From the NCBI GenBank assembly GCA_027886175.1, contig JAJNNQ010000144.1, forward strand, positions 1 through 64,000: DNA of 64,000 nucleotides, written 5' to 3'. Position numbers and translations under genes: made by a program. The notes beneath the pieces are model-generated. The model saw only the letters and a list, made by a program, of their open reading frames with translations. It made no database searches and had not been told where the DNA came from. This document shows positions 1-9,616 of the stretch, one piece after another; the stretch's first letter is position 1, and every line of letters begins with the position of its first letter. This DNA comes from Phylloscopus collybita. Lineage: Eukaryota > Chordata > Aves > Passeriformes > Phylloscopidae.

Positions 1-655
1 TGCCCCTGGCATTCCCTGCCCCTGGCATTCCCTGCCCCTGGAATTCCCTGCCCTGGCATTCCCTGCCCCTGGCATTCCCTGCCCCTGGAATCCCCTTTCC
101 CCCTGGCATTCCCTGCCCCTGGCATTCCCTGCCCCTGGAATTCCCTGCGCCTGGCATTCCCTGCTCTCAGCTCACACAGCTCCCCTGCCCTGGCATTCCC
201 TGCCCCTGGAATTCCCTGCCCCTGGCATTCCCTGCCCCTGGAATCCCCTTTCCCCCTGGCATTCCCTGCCCCTGGCATTCCCTGCCCCTGGAATTCCCTG
301 CGCCTGGCATTCCCTGCTCTCAGCTCACACAGCTCCCCTGCCCTGGCATTCCCTGCCCCTGGAATTCCCTGCCCCTGGAATTCCCTGCGCCTGGAATTCC
401 CTGCCCCTGGAATTCCCTGCCCCTGGCATTCCCTGCCCCTGGAATTCCCCTGCCCCTGGAATTCCCTGCCCCTGGAATTCCCTGCGCCTGGAATTCCCTG
501 CCCCTGGAATTCCCTGCCCCTGGCATTCCCTGCCCCTGGAATTCCCCTGCCCCTGGAATTCCCTGCCCCTGGAATTCCCTGCCCTGGAATCCTCTGCGCC
601 TGGAATTCCCCTGCCCCTGGAATTCCCTGCTCCCAGCTCCCCTGCCCCTGGAATT
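1..655. repeat. Minisatellite, 15-16 bp unit tgcccctggaattccc
   Basis: Tandem copies of tgcccctggaattccc and its 'ggcattccc' variant fill the left end of the window, so the array continues beyond position 1. A higher-order period of about 153 bp is visible: ctgctctcagctcacacagc occurs at 161 and again at 314 with the same flanking units. It lies in DENND6B intron 6. On the transcript strand it is G-rich. Confidence 0.95.
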
Positions 656-2155
656 CCCTTTCCCCCGGAATCCCCTTTTCCCCTGGAATCCCCTTTTCCC
701 CTGGAATCCCCTTCCCCCTGGAATCCCCTTTTCCCCTGGAATCCCCTTTTCCCCTGGAATCCCTTTCCCCCTGGAATTCCCTTCCCCCTGGAATCCCCTT
801 TCCCCTGGAATCCCCTTTCCCCCTGGAACCCCCTTTCCCCTGGAATTCCCTTTCCCCTGGAATCCCCTTTCCCCTGGAATCCCCTTTCCCCTGGAATTCC
901 CTTCCCCCTGGAATCCCCTTTCCCCTGGAATTCCCTTCCCCCTGGAATCCCCTTTCCCCTGGAATCCCCTTTCCCCCTGGAACCCCCCTTTCCCCTGGAA
1001 TCCCCTTTCCCCTGGAATTCCCTTCCCCTGGAATCCCCTTTCCCCCTGGAATCCCCTTCCCCCCGGAATCCCCTTTCCCCTGGAATCCCCTTTTCCCCCA
1101 AGAACCCCCTTTCCCCCCGGAATCCCCTTTCCCCCAGAATCCCCTTTCCCCCCAGAATCCCCTTTCCCCTGGAATCCCCTTTTCCCCTGGAATCCCCTTT
1201 CCCCCTGGCATCCCCTTTCCCCCTGGAATCCCCTTTCCCCCTGGAATCCCCTTTTCCCCCCAAATCCCCTTTCCCCCCAGAATCCCCTTTCCCCTGGAAT
1301 CCCCTTTCCCCCTGGAATCCCCTTTCCCCCTGGAATCCCCTTTCCCCCAGAATCCCCTTTCCCCCCGGAATCCCCTTTCCCCCTGAAATCCCCTTTCCCC
1401 TGGAATTCCCCTTTCCCCCGGAATCCCCTTCCCCCCCAGAATCCCCTTTCCCCCCGGAATCCCCTGTTCCCCCCGGAATCCCCTTTCCCCTGGAATCCCC
1501 TTTCCCCCTGGAATCCCCTTTCCCCTGGAATCCCCTTTCCCCCAGAATCCCCTTCCCCCCGGAATCCCCTTTCCCCCTGGAATTCCCTTTTCCCCTGGAA
1601 TCCCCTTTCCCCTGGAATCCCCTTTCCCCCAAGAATCCCCTTTCCCCCGGAATCCCCTTTCCCCCTGGAATCCCCTTTCCCCTGGAATCCCCTTTCCCCT
1701 GGAATCCCCTTCCCCCTGGAATCCCCTTTCCCCCCAAGAACCCCCTTTCCCCTGGAATCCCCTTTCCCCCTGGAATCCCCTTTTCCCTGGAATCCCCTTT
1801 CCCCCCGGAATCCCCTTTCCCCCCAAATCCCCTTTCCCCCAGAATCCCCTTTCCCCCTGGAATCCCCTTTCCCCTGGAATCCCCTTTTCCCCTGGAATCC
1901 CCTTTCCCCCTGGCATCCCCTTTCCCCCGGAATCCCCTTCCCCCTGGAATCCCCTTTCCCCCTGGCATCCCCTTTCCCCCCAAATCCCCTTTCCCCCCAA
2001 ATCCCCTTTCCCCCTGGCATCCCCTTTCCCCCTGGCATCCCCTTTCCCCCGGAATCCCTTTCCCCCTGGAATCCCCTTTCCCCTGGCATCCCCTTTCCCC
2101 CCAAATCCCCTTTCCCCCCAAATCCCCTTTCCCCTGGCATCCCCTTCCCCCCTTC
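656..2155. repeat. Minisatellite, ~17 bp unit tttcccctggaatcccc
   Basis: About 85-90 tandem units of 16-18 bp differ in C-run length. The array is related to, and merges with, the 15-16 bp array on its left. It ends about 20 bp before the DENND6B exon 6 donor. The DENND6B transcript strand reads GGGGATTCCAGGGGGAAAG, dense in GGG triplets, so it could form G-quadruplexes and act on splicing. Open frames of about 600 codons rich in GKG and ERGFQ are repeat artefacts. Confidence 0.95.
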
Positions 2156-2176
2156 CCCCCTGCCCCGGTGACCCAC

Positions 2177-2282
2177 CCGCCTCCAGGCAGGGCTCCAGTT
2201 TGTCGAAGTACTCGGGGGCGATCAGCTGCAGCAGCCGCTGGAACAGGTTCACGTAGGGCAGCCGGGACACCAGCACCAGCGA
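2177..2282 (-). CDS. DENND6B: DENND6B coding exon 6 (last in window)
   Basis: This 106-bp exon encodes SLVLVSRLPYVNLFQRLL, then QLIAPEYFDKLEPCLEA and the first base of a valine codon. LVLVSRLPY and IAPEYFDKL are diagnostic for the DENND6 family at the uDENN/cDENN junction. The acceptor is CCGGTGCAG; the donor GTGGGT is at 2176-2171. Minisatellites begin within about 30 bp on both sides (1-2155 and 2300-2795). Exon 7 is not in the window: the remaining 2.1 kb is entirely repeat. Confidence 0.94.
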
Positions 2283-2299
2283 CTGCACCGGGGGGACAC

Positions 2300-2795
2300 A
2301 GGGGGTCAGGGAACCAGCATGGGGCGTCAGGGCACCAGCGTTTGGGGTCAGGGCACGGGTGGGGTCAGGGCACGTGTGGGGTCAGGGCACATGTGGGGGG
2401 TCAGGGAACCAGCGTGGGGGGTCAGGGCATGTTTGGGGTCAGGGCACAATTGGGGTCAGGTCAGGGCACATTTGGGGTCAGGGCACCAGCATTTGGGGTC
2501 AGGGCACCAGCATTTGGGGTCAGGTCAGGGCACATTTGGGGTCAGGGCACCAGCATTTGGGGTCAGGGCACCAGCATTTGGGGTCAGGTCAGGGCACATT
2601 TGGGGTCAGGGCACCAGCATTTGGGGTCAGGGCACCAGCATTTGGGGTCAGGTCAGGGCACATTTGGGGTCAGGGCACCAGCATTTGGGGTCAGGGCACC
2701 AGCATTTGGGGTCAGGTCAGGGCACATTTTGGGTCAGGACACATTTTGGGTCAGGACACATTTTGGGTCAGGGCACCTTTGGGGTCAGGGCCCCC
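2300..2795. repeat. Minisatellite with 64-bp higher-order unit (ggggtcagggcaccagcattt)
   Basis: Units of 17-21 bp (ggggtcagggcaccagcat and ggggtcaggtcagggcaca) are organised into a perfect 64-bp higher-order repeat whose landmark aggtcaggg occurs at 2458, 2522, 2586, 2650 and 2714. It lies immediately upstream (transcript sense) of the DENND6B exon 6 acceptor. Each unit on the transcript strand carries CCCTGAC, a good branch-point-like motif. Confidence 0.93.
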
Positions 2796-2799
2796 CTGA

Positions 2800-3665
2800 G
2801 CCCAGCGCTGCAGGTTTCTCTGCTGCTCAGGTGCTGTGCTCCTCTGGGGAATGGGTTCTTCCCCCAGAAGCCCCTGAAGCTGTGACCAGGGAGTTGGACC
2901 CTTCCCTCCTATCTTGACCCCACTGGCTCAGGCCCAGCAGTGCCAAGACCAGACAGAGTCCTGTGCTCCCTTGTTCTCTCTCTGCCCTGGGACCCTTGGA
3001 GGACAAAGCCTGGGACTGATCCTGGGGGTGAGAACCTCTTTTGGAACCTTGTACCCTGCTCCCTGAGATGTTCCTCCAAAGCCCCCCAAGGACACTGAGC
3101 TCCCCCAGGGCACAGCAGGAGAATATCTCACTCAGAGAGGGATGAACTCCAAAAACCCAGCCCAGAGCCCACTCTGGGGGGATTCCTGCTGCCCACCCGG
3201 GGCTGGGAGCACGGCCTGGCAAAGGAGCAGCTGCAGGGGGAGGGAAAATCAGAAAATCAGCTGCTGGTGGCTCCAGAGCTGCCAGAAACCAGCCCAGGGG
3301 GAGAAGCACAAAGGAGCCGCTCCTGAAATGGGAGTTGGGCAGATGGACCAAGGGGGAGAAGGGCAGAGGAACTGGGGATAACAAATCCTGGTTGTTCTAA
3401 CTGGGGCTCCCTTGTGAGGTCAATCCCTGCTGTTCCCAGCTGCCCCAAGGCAGCCCCGCTGGGGGTTTCACTGGCACACTGATCCTCCTCTTCCTCTCCC
3501 CATTAAGGAGGGCATTAATTAGGAATTCATGTCAACACCTCCCGCCCGAGCCCAAATTGAATTCAAACCTCATCCAAGTGTGACAATTCCTCCCACTGTG
3601 CCAGGGGAAAGCTGGCACCTGGTTTGGTGGGGAGGAAGAGGAATTTCTGCATCAACAGGAGCCCC
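2800..3665. other. DENND6B intron 5, unique part
   Basis: No exon, repeat array or mobile element is recognised. The stretch 3500-3600 is relatively AT-rich (ggcattaattaggaattcat). Open frames here have no family resemblance. Confidence 0.6.
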
Positions 3666-3669
3666 CAAG

Positions 3670-3985
3670 GAACTCCTGGAGGTGGAGGGCACAGAGCTCA
3701 GGGCACTGCTGGCACTGAAATGTCCCCAGGGAGCAGCACAGGGCACGGGGGGACGGCCCAGGATGGGCCAGGGGAGGCTCAGGGGGGGCAGCAGCAGGAA
3801 TTCCCCCATGGAAAGGGGGCTCAGGCCTTGGCACTGCCCAGGGAGGTTTGCAGTGCCCATCCCTGGAGGTGGCACCTGGAGGTGGCACTCAGAGCTCTGG
3901 GCTGGGGACAGGGTGGGCACAGCTGGGACTGGATGGGCTGGGAGGGCTTTCCCAGCCCCAGGGATTTGGGGATTTGGGATCAGCA
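3670..3985 (+). mobile_element. CR1 LINE 3' fragment, sense
   Basis: The fragment contains the CR1 tail blocks 'catggaaagggggctcaggc', 'cccatccctggaggtg' and 'gactggatgggctgggaggg'. It is severely 5'-truncated, as usual for CR1. The tail runs into the 10-bp array at 4011. Confidence 0.8.
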
Positions 3986-4010
3986 CTGAGCCAGGGATTC
4001 TGGGATTTGG

Positions 4011-4143
4011 GATCAGCAGTGACCAGCAGTGACCAGCAGTGACCAGCAGTGACCAGCACTGAGCAGCAGTGACCAGCAGTGACCAGCACTGACCAGCAGT
4101 GACCAGCAGTGACCAGCACTGACCAGCAGTGACCAGCACTGAC
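4011..4143. repeat. 10-bp minisatellite (gaccagcagt) continuous with exon 5 splice donor
   Basis: Thirteen units of gaccagcagt/gaccagcact run with exact 10-bp phase from 4011 to the exon boundary. On the DENND6B strand the unit reads GTCAGTGCTG or GTCACTGCTG, and the first copy is the authentic 5' splice site (4143-4138). Two further perfect GTCAGT copies and several GTCACT copies follow inside the intron. Confidence 0.95.
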
Positions 4144-4224
4144 CTTCTGGAAGTAGCCCCTCCTCATGGAGCTGTCCTTGACCTGCCGGAAGTACACGTA
4201 CCCGAAATAGTGAGCGGCCTCTCG
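4144..4224 (-). CDS. DENND6B: DENND6B coding exon 5
   Basis: This 81-bp exon encodes 27 residues (phase 0 on both sides), starting REAAHYFGYVYFRQVKD and ending RRGYFQK. HYFGYVYFRQVKD is almost unchanged between this sequence and human DENND6B. The acceptor is CCCCTGCAG. The donor is GTCAGT at 4143-4138, and this donor is the first unit of a 10-bp tandem array that runs away from the exon (4011-4143). A GGGACA-type repeat lies on the acceptor side, so the exon is enclosed by tandem repeats on both sides. Confidence 0.95.
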
Positions 4225-4229
4225 CTGCA

Positions 4230-4505
4230 GGGGCACGGGGACAGGGACAGGGGGACATGGGGACAGGGGGACAGGGACACGGGGACAGGGGGACACAGGG
4301 ACAGGGGGACACAGGGACAGGGGGACAGGGGCACAGGGAAGGACAGGAGGACAGAGGGACACAGGGACAGGAGGACATGGGGACAGCAGGACACAGGGAC
4401 AGAGAGACATGGGAACACAGGGACACAGAGACACAGAGACAGCGGGACAGAGAGTGACAGTGAGAAACAGAGGGACAGTGAGGGACAGAGAGAGAGACAG
4501 TAAGG
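4230..4505. repeat. GGGACA-type minisatellite at exon 5 acceptor
   Basis: Degenerate 6-12 bp units (ggggacaggg, gggacacagg, gacagagggaca) cover 275 bp. On the DENND6B strand this is (TGTCCC)n and supplies the polypyrimidine tract of the exon 5 acceptor. Confidence 0.9.
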
Positions 4506-4614
4506 GACAGCCCAGCCCCACTGTCACTGACCCCTCCTGAGCCACCCCCTTGCTCTGGCACACCCCAGCCCCTCAAGAGAGCTTTCCATGGGGACACGGG
4601 GAGGGACACAACTG

Positions 4615-4905
4615 GAGCCGGGCTGGGAGAGCTGGGGGTGCTCACCTGGAGAGGGAAATGCTCCAGGGAGAGCTCAGAGCCCCTGGCAGGGCCTGGAGGG
4701 GCTCCAGGGGAGCTGCAGAGGGGCTGGGGACAAGGGACAGAGGGACAGGAGCCAGGGAATGGCTTCCCAGGGCCAGAGGGCAGGGCTGCCTGGGCTGGGA
4801 TTGCCAGAGCAGCTGTGGCTGCCCCTGGAGCCCTGGCAGTGCCCAAGGCCAGGCTGGGCACTGGGGCTGGGAGCAGCCTGGGACACTGGGAGGTGTCCCT
4901 GCTCC
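4615..4905 (+). mobile_element. CR1 LINE 3' fragment, sense, tail truncated
   Basis: The fragment starts at 'gctgggagagctgggggtg' and runs through 'gccagagcagctgtggctgc' to 'gggaggtgtccctgctccag', where the normal tail (…cccaaaccatcccagg) is replaced by unrelated sequence. Confidence 0.85.
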
Positions 4906-5210
4906 AGTTCCCCCTCCCAGCACGGCCAGGCTCCCCAATTCCATCCCCTCTCCCAAAACAACGGGGCTGTCCCGAATTCAGGTCCCTCTCCCAGGGGAAT
5001 CCAGCTCTCCCCACCTCCCGGAACCGCCGGGGCTCCCCTGGCTCAACCCAATCTCGGATCCCCCGGCCCCAATCCCCTCTCCCTCCCGGTGGGCACGGAG
5101 GGAATTCCCAGCGCTGGGTGGCTGCTCCCTCGCTGTTCCCAGGGCCGGAGCACAGCGAGGTGTTCCCAGGGAGCCCGGGGCATCCCCGGCTCTCCCCCCC
5201 CCGGACCCAC

Positions 5211-5323
5211 CTGCAGCGTCAGCGGCGCCTCCCGGTTGTAGCGCCCGTCATCCTGGAACGGGGAATCCCGGGAACCGCCGGCCTGGCGCAGCCGGAAACT
5301 GAACTGCGTGTCCCCGAGGCCAC
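5211..5323 (-). CDS. DENND6B: DENND6B coding exon 4
   Basis: This 113-bp exon completes the split glycine and encodes GLGDTQFSFRLRQ followed by a more variable loop and APLTLQ. It continues the uDENN domain. The acceptor is CCCTGTCCCAG; the donor GTGGGT lies at 5210-5205 and the exon ends in phase 0. The sequence upstream of the acceptor (5335-5510) is a tandem repeat of the same CTGTCCCAG-like motif, so the polypyrimidine tract and acceptor are part of, or copied into, a repeat. The loop SRDSPFQDDGRYNRE differs from the mammalian version but has the same length. Confidence 0.94.
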
Positions 5324-5334
5324 CTGGGACAGGG

Positions 5335-5510
5335 AGGGGACAGGGCACGGGGACAGAGATGGGACAGGGCTGGGACAGGGCTGGGACAGGGCTGGGACAG
5401 AGCTGGGACACAGGGACAGAGCTGTGACAGAGCTGGGACAGGACACAGGGACAGGACACAGGGACAGAGCACAGGGACAGAGCAGGGACAGGGCTCCAGC
5501 AGAACAGGGT
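5335..5510. repeat. Minisatellite (gggacagggct) upstream of exon 4 acceptor
   Basis: Ten- to eleven-bp units such as gggacagggct and gggacagagct repeat about 15 times. On the DENND6B strand they read AGCCCTGTCCC with TGTCCCAG at each junction, nearly identical to the true acceptor of exon 4 (TCCCTGTCCCAG). Confidence 0.88.
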
Positions 5511-5539
5511 GGGGCAATGGGGAATCCAACAGGGGAATG

Positions 5540-5690
5540 GGGAGGGACAGAGGGGAGAAACCACAGGGGAGAAACCCCAAAGGGAGGGAAAATAGGAAAG
5601 GAAAAAAGGAAGGGAAAAAGGAAGGGAAATGGGAAGGAAAAGGGAAAGGGAACTACAGGAAAAAGGGAGGGCAGGGCAGGCCCAGGGTGC
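5540..5690. repeat. Polypurine tract (ggaaaaggaaggg-like)
   Basis: About 150 bp of almost pure A/G on the plus strand, in irregular ggaaa/ggga blocks. A homopurine-homopyrimidine tract of this length can form triplex DNA. Confidence 0.8.
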
Positions 5691-5862
5691 CCAGAGCAGC
5701 TGTGGCTGCCCCTGGAGCCCTGGCAGTGCCCAAGGCCAGGCTGGGCACTGGGGCTGGGAGCAGCCTGGGACACTGGGAGGTGTCCCTGCCAGGGCAGGGG
5801 TGGCACTGGGGGGGCTCTGGGCTCCCTTCCCACCCAAACCATCCCAGGATTCCCTGGAAGTG
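5685..5862 (+). mobile_element. CR1 LINE 3' fragment, sense
   Basis: Runs from 'gtgcccagagcagctgtgg' to the standard tail 'cccaaaccatcccaggattc'. Confidence 0.88.
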
Positions 5863-6139
5863 CAGAAACCCAACCCTTGAAGCCCCAGGGCCTGTCTGGA
5901 TGAGCAGATTTATTTCCCATTGTCCCTTTGAGTTGTACAAACACAGGTTTGGGGACATTTGTGCTGGAAGTGTCCCCTCCCCAGCTGCTGCTCCCAGACA
6001 CTGGGATGTGATGGGAGCTCAGGCTCCTGGCTGCAGCAGGAACTTCCCTGCAGCACCATTCCCACCCTGGCTGAGCCCCAGGGTGCTCCCTGCAGCCCCC
6101 TCAGCCCAGGGCCCTCCTGTCCCCCCCGGTGTCACCCAC

Positions 6140-6182
6140 CTGAGTAGGAGTCTGGGAAGGACAGGTAGCAGATGCTCGTTTT
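6140..6182 (-). CDS. DENND6B: DENND6B coding exon 3
   Basis: This 43-bp exon encodes KTSICYLSFPDSYS plus the first base of a glycine codon. The ICYLSFPDS motif is a hallmark of the uDENN domain in the DENND6 family. The acceptor is TTTTTGCAG and the donor is GTGGGT (6139-6134). The intron between exons 2 and 3 is only 80 bp. Confidence 0.95.
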
Positions 6183-6262
6183 CTGCAAAAACACCAACAC
6201 CCGGTGAGACCCCCTGCCCTGAGCTGCTCCCAGGGGAGGGGGCAGGGCTGAGGGGGGCTGAC

Positions 6263-6301
6263 CTCCTTCTCGGTGAGCCTGAAGTCCTGGGGGTACACCA
6301 G
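6263..6301 (-). CDS. DENND6B: DENND6B coding exon 2
   Basis: A 39-bp microexon encodes 13 residues, LVYPQDFRLTEKE, which correspond to the human LVYPNDFRLTDKE. It follows a CAG acceptor (AG at 6303-6302) and ends at a GTCAGC donor. Both junctions are phase 0, so it could be skipped without a frameshift. It is separated from exon 1 by the 14.5-kb intron that contains most of the large satellite arrays. Confidence 0.95.
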
Positions 6302-6399
6302 CTGTGGAGAGAGCAGAGCCTGTCAGCCCCCGGGCCCCCCACAGCAGCACCTGCCCCAGCCCAGGGGCAGGGGAGGGCTCAAACCTGGACCTGGCACAG

Positions 6400-8130
6400 G
6401 AATCACAGAAATCACAGAATTCACAGAAATCCCAGAAATCCCAGGGTTTCTAGGTTGGGAGAGACCTTCAAGATCATCCAGTCCAACCCAGCTCTGACAC
6501 CTCAACCAGACCACAGCACCCAGTGCCACCTCCAGGGAATGGTGACTCCACCACCTCCCCATTCCAGAACTTTATCCCCTTTTCTGGGAAAAAACTTCTT
6601 CCCAAAATCCTCACATCTCCCTGGGATCCCACCCGCCTCTGCTGCTCCTGGGATCCCAGGGGATCACGATGGTCAGAATCCTCAGGAATCACAGAAATCA
6701 CAGAAATCACAGGGTTTCTAGGTTGGGAGAGACCTTCAAGATCATCCAGTCCAACCCAGCTCTGACACTTCAACCAGACCATGGCACCCAGTGCCACATC
6801 CAGGGATGGTGACTCTACCACCTCCCCATTCCAGAACTTTATCCCTCTTTTCTGGGAAAAACTTCTTCACAAAATCCTCACATCTCCCTGGGATCTCACG
6901 CGCCTCTGCTGCTCCTGGGATCCCAGGGGAGGATCACCGTGCTCAGAATTCCCAGGAATCACAGAAATCACAGAATTTCTAGGTTGGGAGAGACCTTCAA
7001 GATCATCCAGTCCAACCCAGCTTTAACACCTCAGCCAGACCACGGCACCCAGTGCCACCTCCAGGCTTTTGGTTAAACACCTCCAGGGATGGTGACTCCA
7101 CCACCTCCCCATTCCAGAACTTTATCCCCCGTTTCTGGGAAAGAATTCTTCCTAAAATCCTCACATCTCCCTGGGATCCTGCCTGCCTCTGCTGCTCCTG
7201 GGATCCCAGGGGATCACCGTGCTCAGAATCCTCAGGAATCACAGAAATCACAGAATCACAGAATCACAGGGTTTCTAGGTTGGGAGAGACCTCCAAGATC
7301 ATCCACTCCAACCCAGCTCTGACACCTCAGCCAGACCACGGCACCCAGTGCCACATCCAGGGATGGTGACTCCACCGCCTCCCCATTCCAGAACTTTATC
7401 CACCTTTTCTGGGAAAAAACCTCTTCCCAAAATCCTCACATCTCCCTGGGATCCCACCTGCCTTTACTGCTCCTGGGATCCCAGGGGATCACCATGGTCA
7501 GAATCCCCAGGAATCACAGAAATCACAGAATTTCTAGGTTGGCAGAGACCTTCAAGATCATCCAGTCCTACCCAGCTCTGACACCTCAACCAGACCACGG
7601 CACCCAGTGCCACCTCCAGGGGTGGTGACTCCACCACCTCCCCATTCCAGAACTTTATCGCTCTTTTCTGGGAAAAAATTCTTCCTAAAATCCTCACATC
7701 TCCCCAGGATCCCATCTGCCTCTGCTGCTCCTGGGATCCCAGGGGAGGATCACTGTGCTCAGATTCCCCAGGAATCCCAGAATTTCTAGGTTGGCAGAGA
7801 CCTTCCAACTCATCCAGTCCAACCCAGCTCTGACACCTCAACCAGACCACGGCACCCAGTCCCACCTCCAGGGATGGTGACTCCACCACCTCCCCATTCC
7901 AGAACTTTATCCACCTTTTCTGGGAAAAAACTTCTTCCCAAAATCCTCACATCTCCCTGGGATGCCATCTGCCTTTACTGCTCCTGGGATCCCAGGGGAT
8001 CACCGTGGTCAGAATCCTCAGGAATCACAGAATCACAGGGTTTCTAGGTTGGCAGAGACCTTCAAGATCATCCAGTCCAACCCAGCTCTAACAGCTCAGC
8101 CAGACCACGGCACCCAGTGCCACCTCCAGG
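6400..8130. repeat. Tandem array of a ~260-bp unit made from an antisense CR1 tail
   Basis: Seven copies of 'taggttgg' (6451, 6719, 6980, 7276, 7535, 7787, 8045) give periods of 268, 261, 296, 259, 252 and 258 bp. Each unit contains the reverse of a CR1 3' end (agatcatccagtccaaccca) and a body part (ccattccagaactttatccc), then 'ctcctgggatcccagggg' and a short (aatcacagaa)n. The units at 7072-7090 and 8130-8150 share an extra 'aaacacctccaggg' segment. Confidence 0.93.
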
Positions 8131-8470
8131 CTTTGTTAAACACCTCCAGGGATGGTGACTCCACCACCTCCCTGGGCAGGCCATTCCAGAACTTTATCCC
8201 TCTTCCTGTGAAAAACTTTTTCCTGATATCCAACCTGTCTTTCCCTTGACTGTGTCCTCTCATCCTGTCAGTTGTTGCTTGGAGAAAGACACCAACCCCC
8301 AACTGACTGCAACCACCCTTCAGGGAGTTGTAGAGAGTGATAAGGTCACCTCTGAGATCATCTCCTTTTCTCCAGGCTGAACATCCCCAGCTCCCTTGGT
8401 GGTTCCTCACAGGGTTTGTGTTCCAAGCCCCTCAGCAGCCTCGGGGCCTCCTCTGGACACTGAACCCGGG
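8040..8470 (-). mobile_element. CR1 LINE fragment, antisense, source-like end of the 260-bp array
   Basis: The last array unit continues without a break into further CR1 sequence ('ttgactgtgtcctctcatcc', 'ctccttttctccaggctgaa', 'cagcctcggggcctcctctg'). This identifies the array as an expansion of the 3' part of this CR1 insertion. Confidence 0.88.
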
Positions 8471-8763
8471 GTTACTGGGATGTGGGGACAGATCTCCTGG
8501 CTCAGATCTAACCTGCAGAGCTGAACAGCCCCGAGTCCTCTGGGAGCGTCCCAGATGTGCAAACATCTGCTCTGTCAGGAGCAAGGACAGCAGCCAGAGC
8601 AGGGACAGGGGGGAAATGGAGCTGGGGAGGAGCAGGTGAGGGTGGGGAGAGCAGCACTGAGGGGGGGGCTCAACAGCCATGGCTGGGACAGCCCAGCAGG
8701 GAGGAACCCATCAGTGCTGGGCCTGGCACCCTGGGGGGCATCTCCAGCCTGGCTCTGGTTCTC

Positions 8764-9580
8764 ATGGAGAGCCATGGAGAGCCATGGAGAACCATGGAGA
8801 ACCATGGAGAACCATGGAGAACCATGGAGAACCGTGGAGAACTATGGAGAACCACGGAGAACCATGGAGAACCATGGAGAGCCATGGAGAACCATGGAGA
8901 ACTATGGAGAACCATGGAGAACCACGGAGAACCACGGAGAACCATGGAGAACTATGGAGAACCACGGAGAACCATGGAGAACCATGGAGAACCATGGAGA
9001 ACTATGGAGAACCACGGAGAACCATGGAGACCCATGGAGAACCACGGAGAACCATGGAGACTCATGGAGAACCATGGAGAACCATGGAGAACTATGGAGA
9101 ACCATGGAGAACTATGGAGAACCATGGAGAACCACGGAGAACCATGGAGAAATATGGAGAACCATGGAGAACCACGGAGAACCATGGAGAAATATGGAGA
9201 GCCACAGAGAACCATGGAGAACCATGGAGAACCACGGAGAACCATGGAGAAATATGGAGAACCATGGAGAACCATGGAGAAATATGGAGAACCATGGAGA
9301 ACCACGGAGAACCACGGAGAACCACAGAGAACCATGGAGAACCATGGAGAACCATGGGGACCCATGGAGAACCATGGAGAACCATGGAGAACTATGGAGA
9401 ACCATGGAGAACTATGGAGAACCATGGAGAACCACGGAGAACCATGGAGACCCATGGAGAACCATGGAGAAATATGGAGAACCATGGAGAAATATGGAGA
9501 ACTACGGAGAACCACGGAGAACCACGGAGAACCACGGAGAACCATGGAGAACCACGGAGAACCACGGAGAACCACAGAGT
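8764..9580. repeat. 10-bp minisatellite (atggagaacc), ~82 units without indels
   Basis: Units atggagaacc, acggagaacc, atggagaact and atggagaaat keep an exact 10-bp register over about 815 bp. All three forward frames stay open (MENHGEPWRT), which is a repeat artefact. DENND6B intron 1. Confidence 0.97.
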
Positions 9581-9616
9581 CAGGGGATCCTGGGGTGGGC
9601 TGGGTGGGAAGGGGAC

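Noticed and set aside
320..2176. Long minus-strand open frames of about 600 codons resembling a collagen-like glycine-rich protein
   Set aside because: They are translations of the 15-17 bp minisatellite; two overlapping frames are equally open and the region lies in a DENND6B intron. No signal peptide, domain or conserved end is present.
2171..2180. Alternative end of DENND6B exon 6 at GAG/GCGGGT (GC donor)
   Set aside because: A canonical GTGGGT two to four bases further gives phase 1 and preserves the expected alanine and the first base of valine, so the GT donor is preferred.
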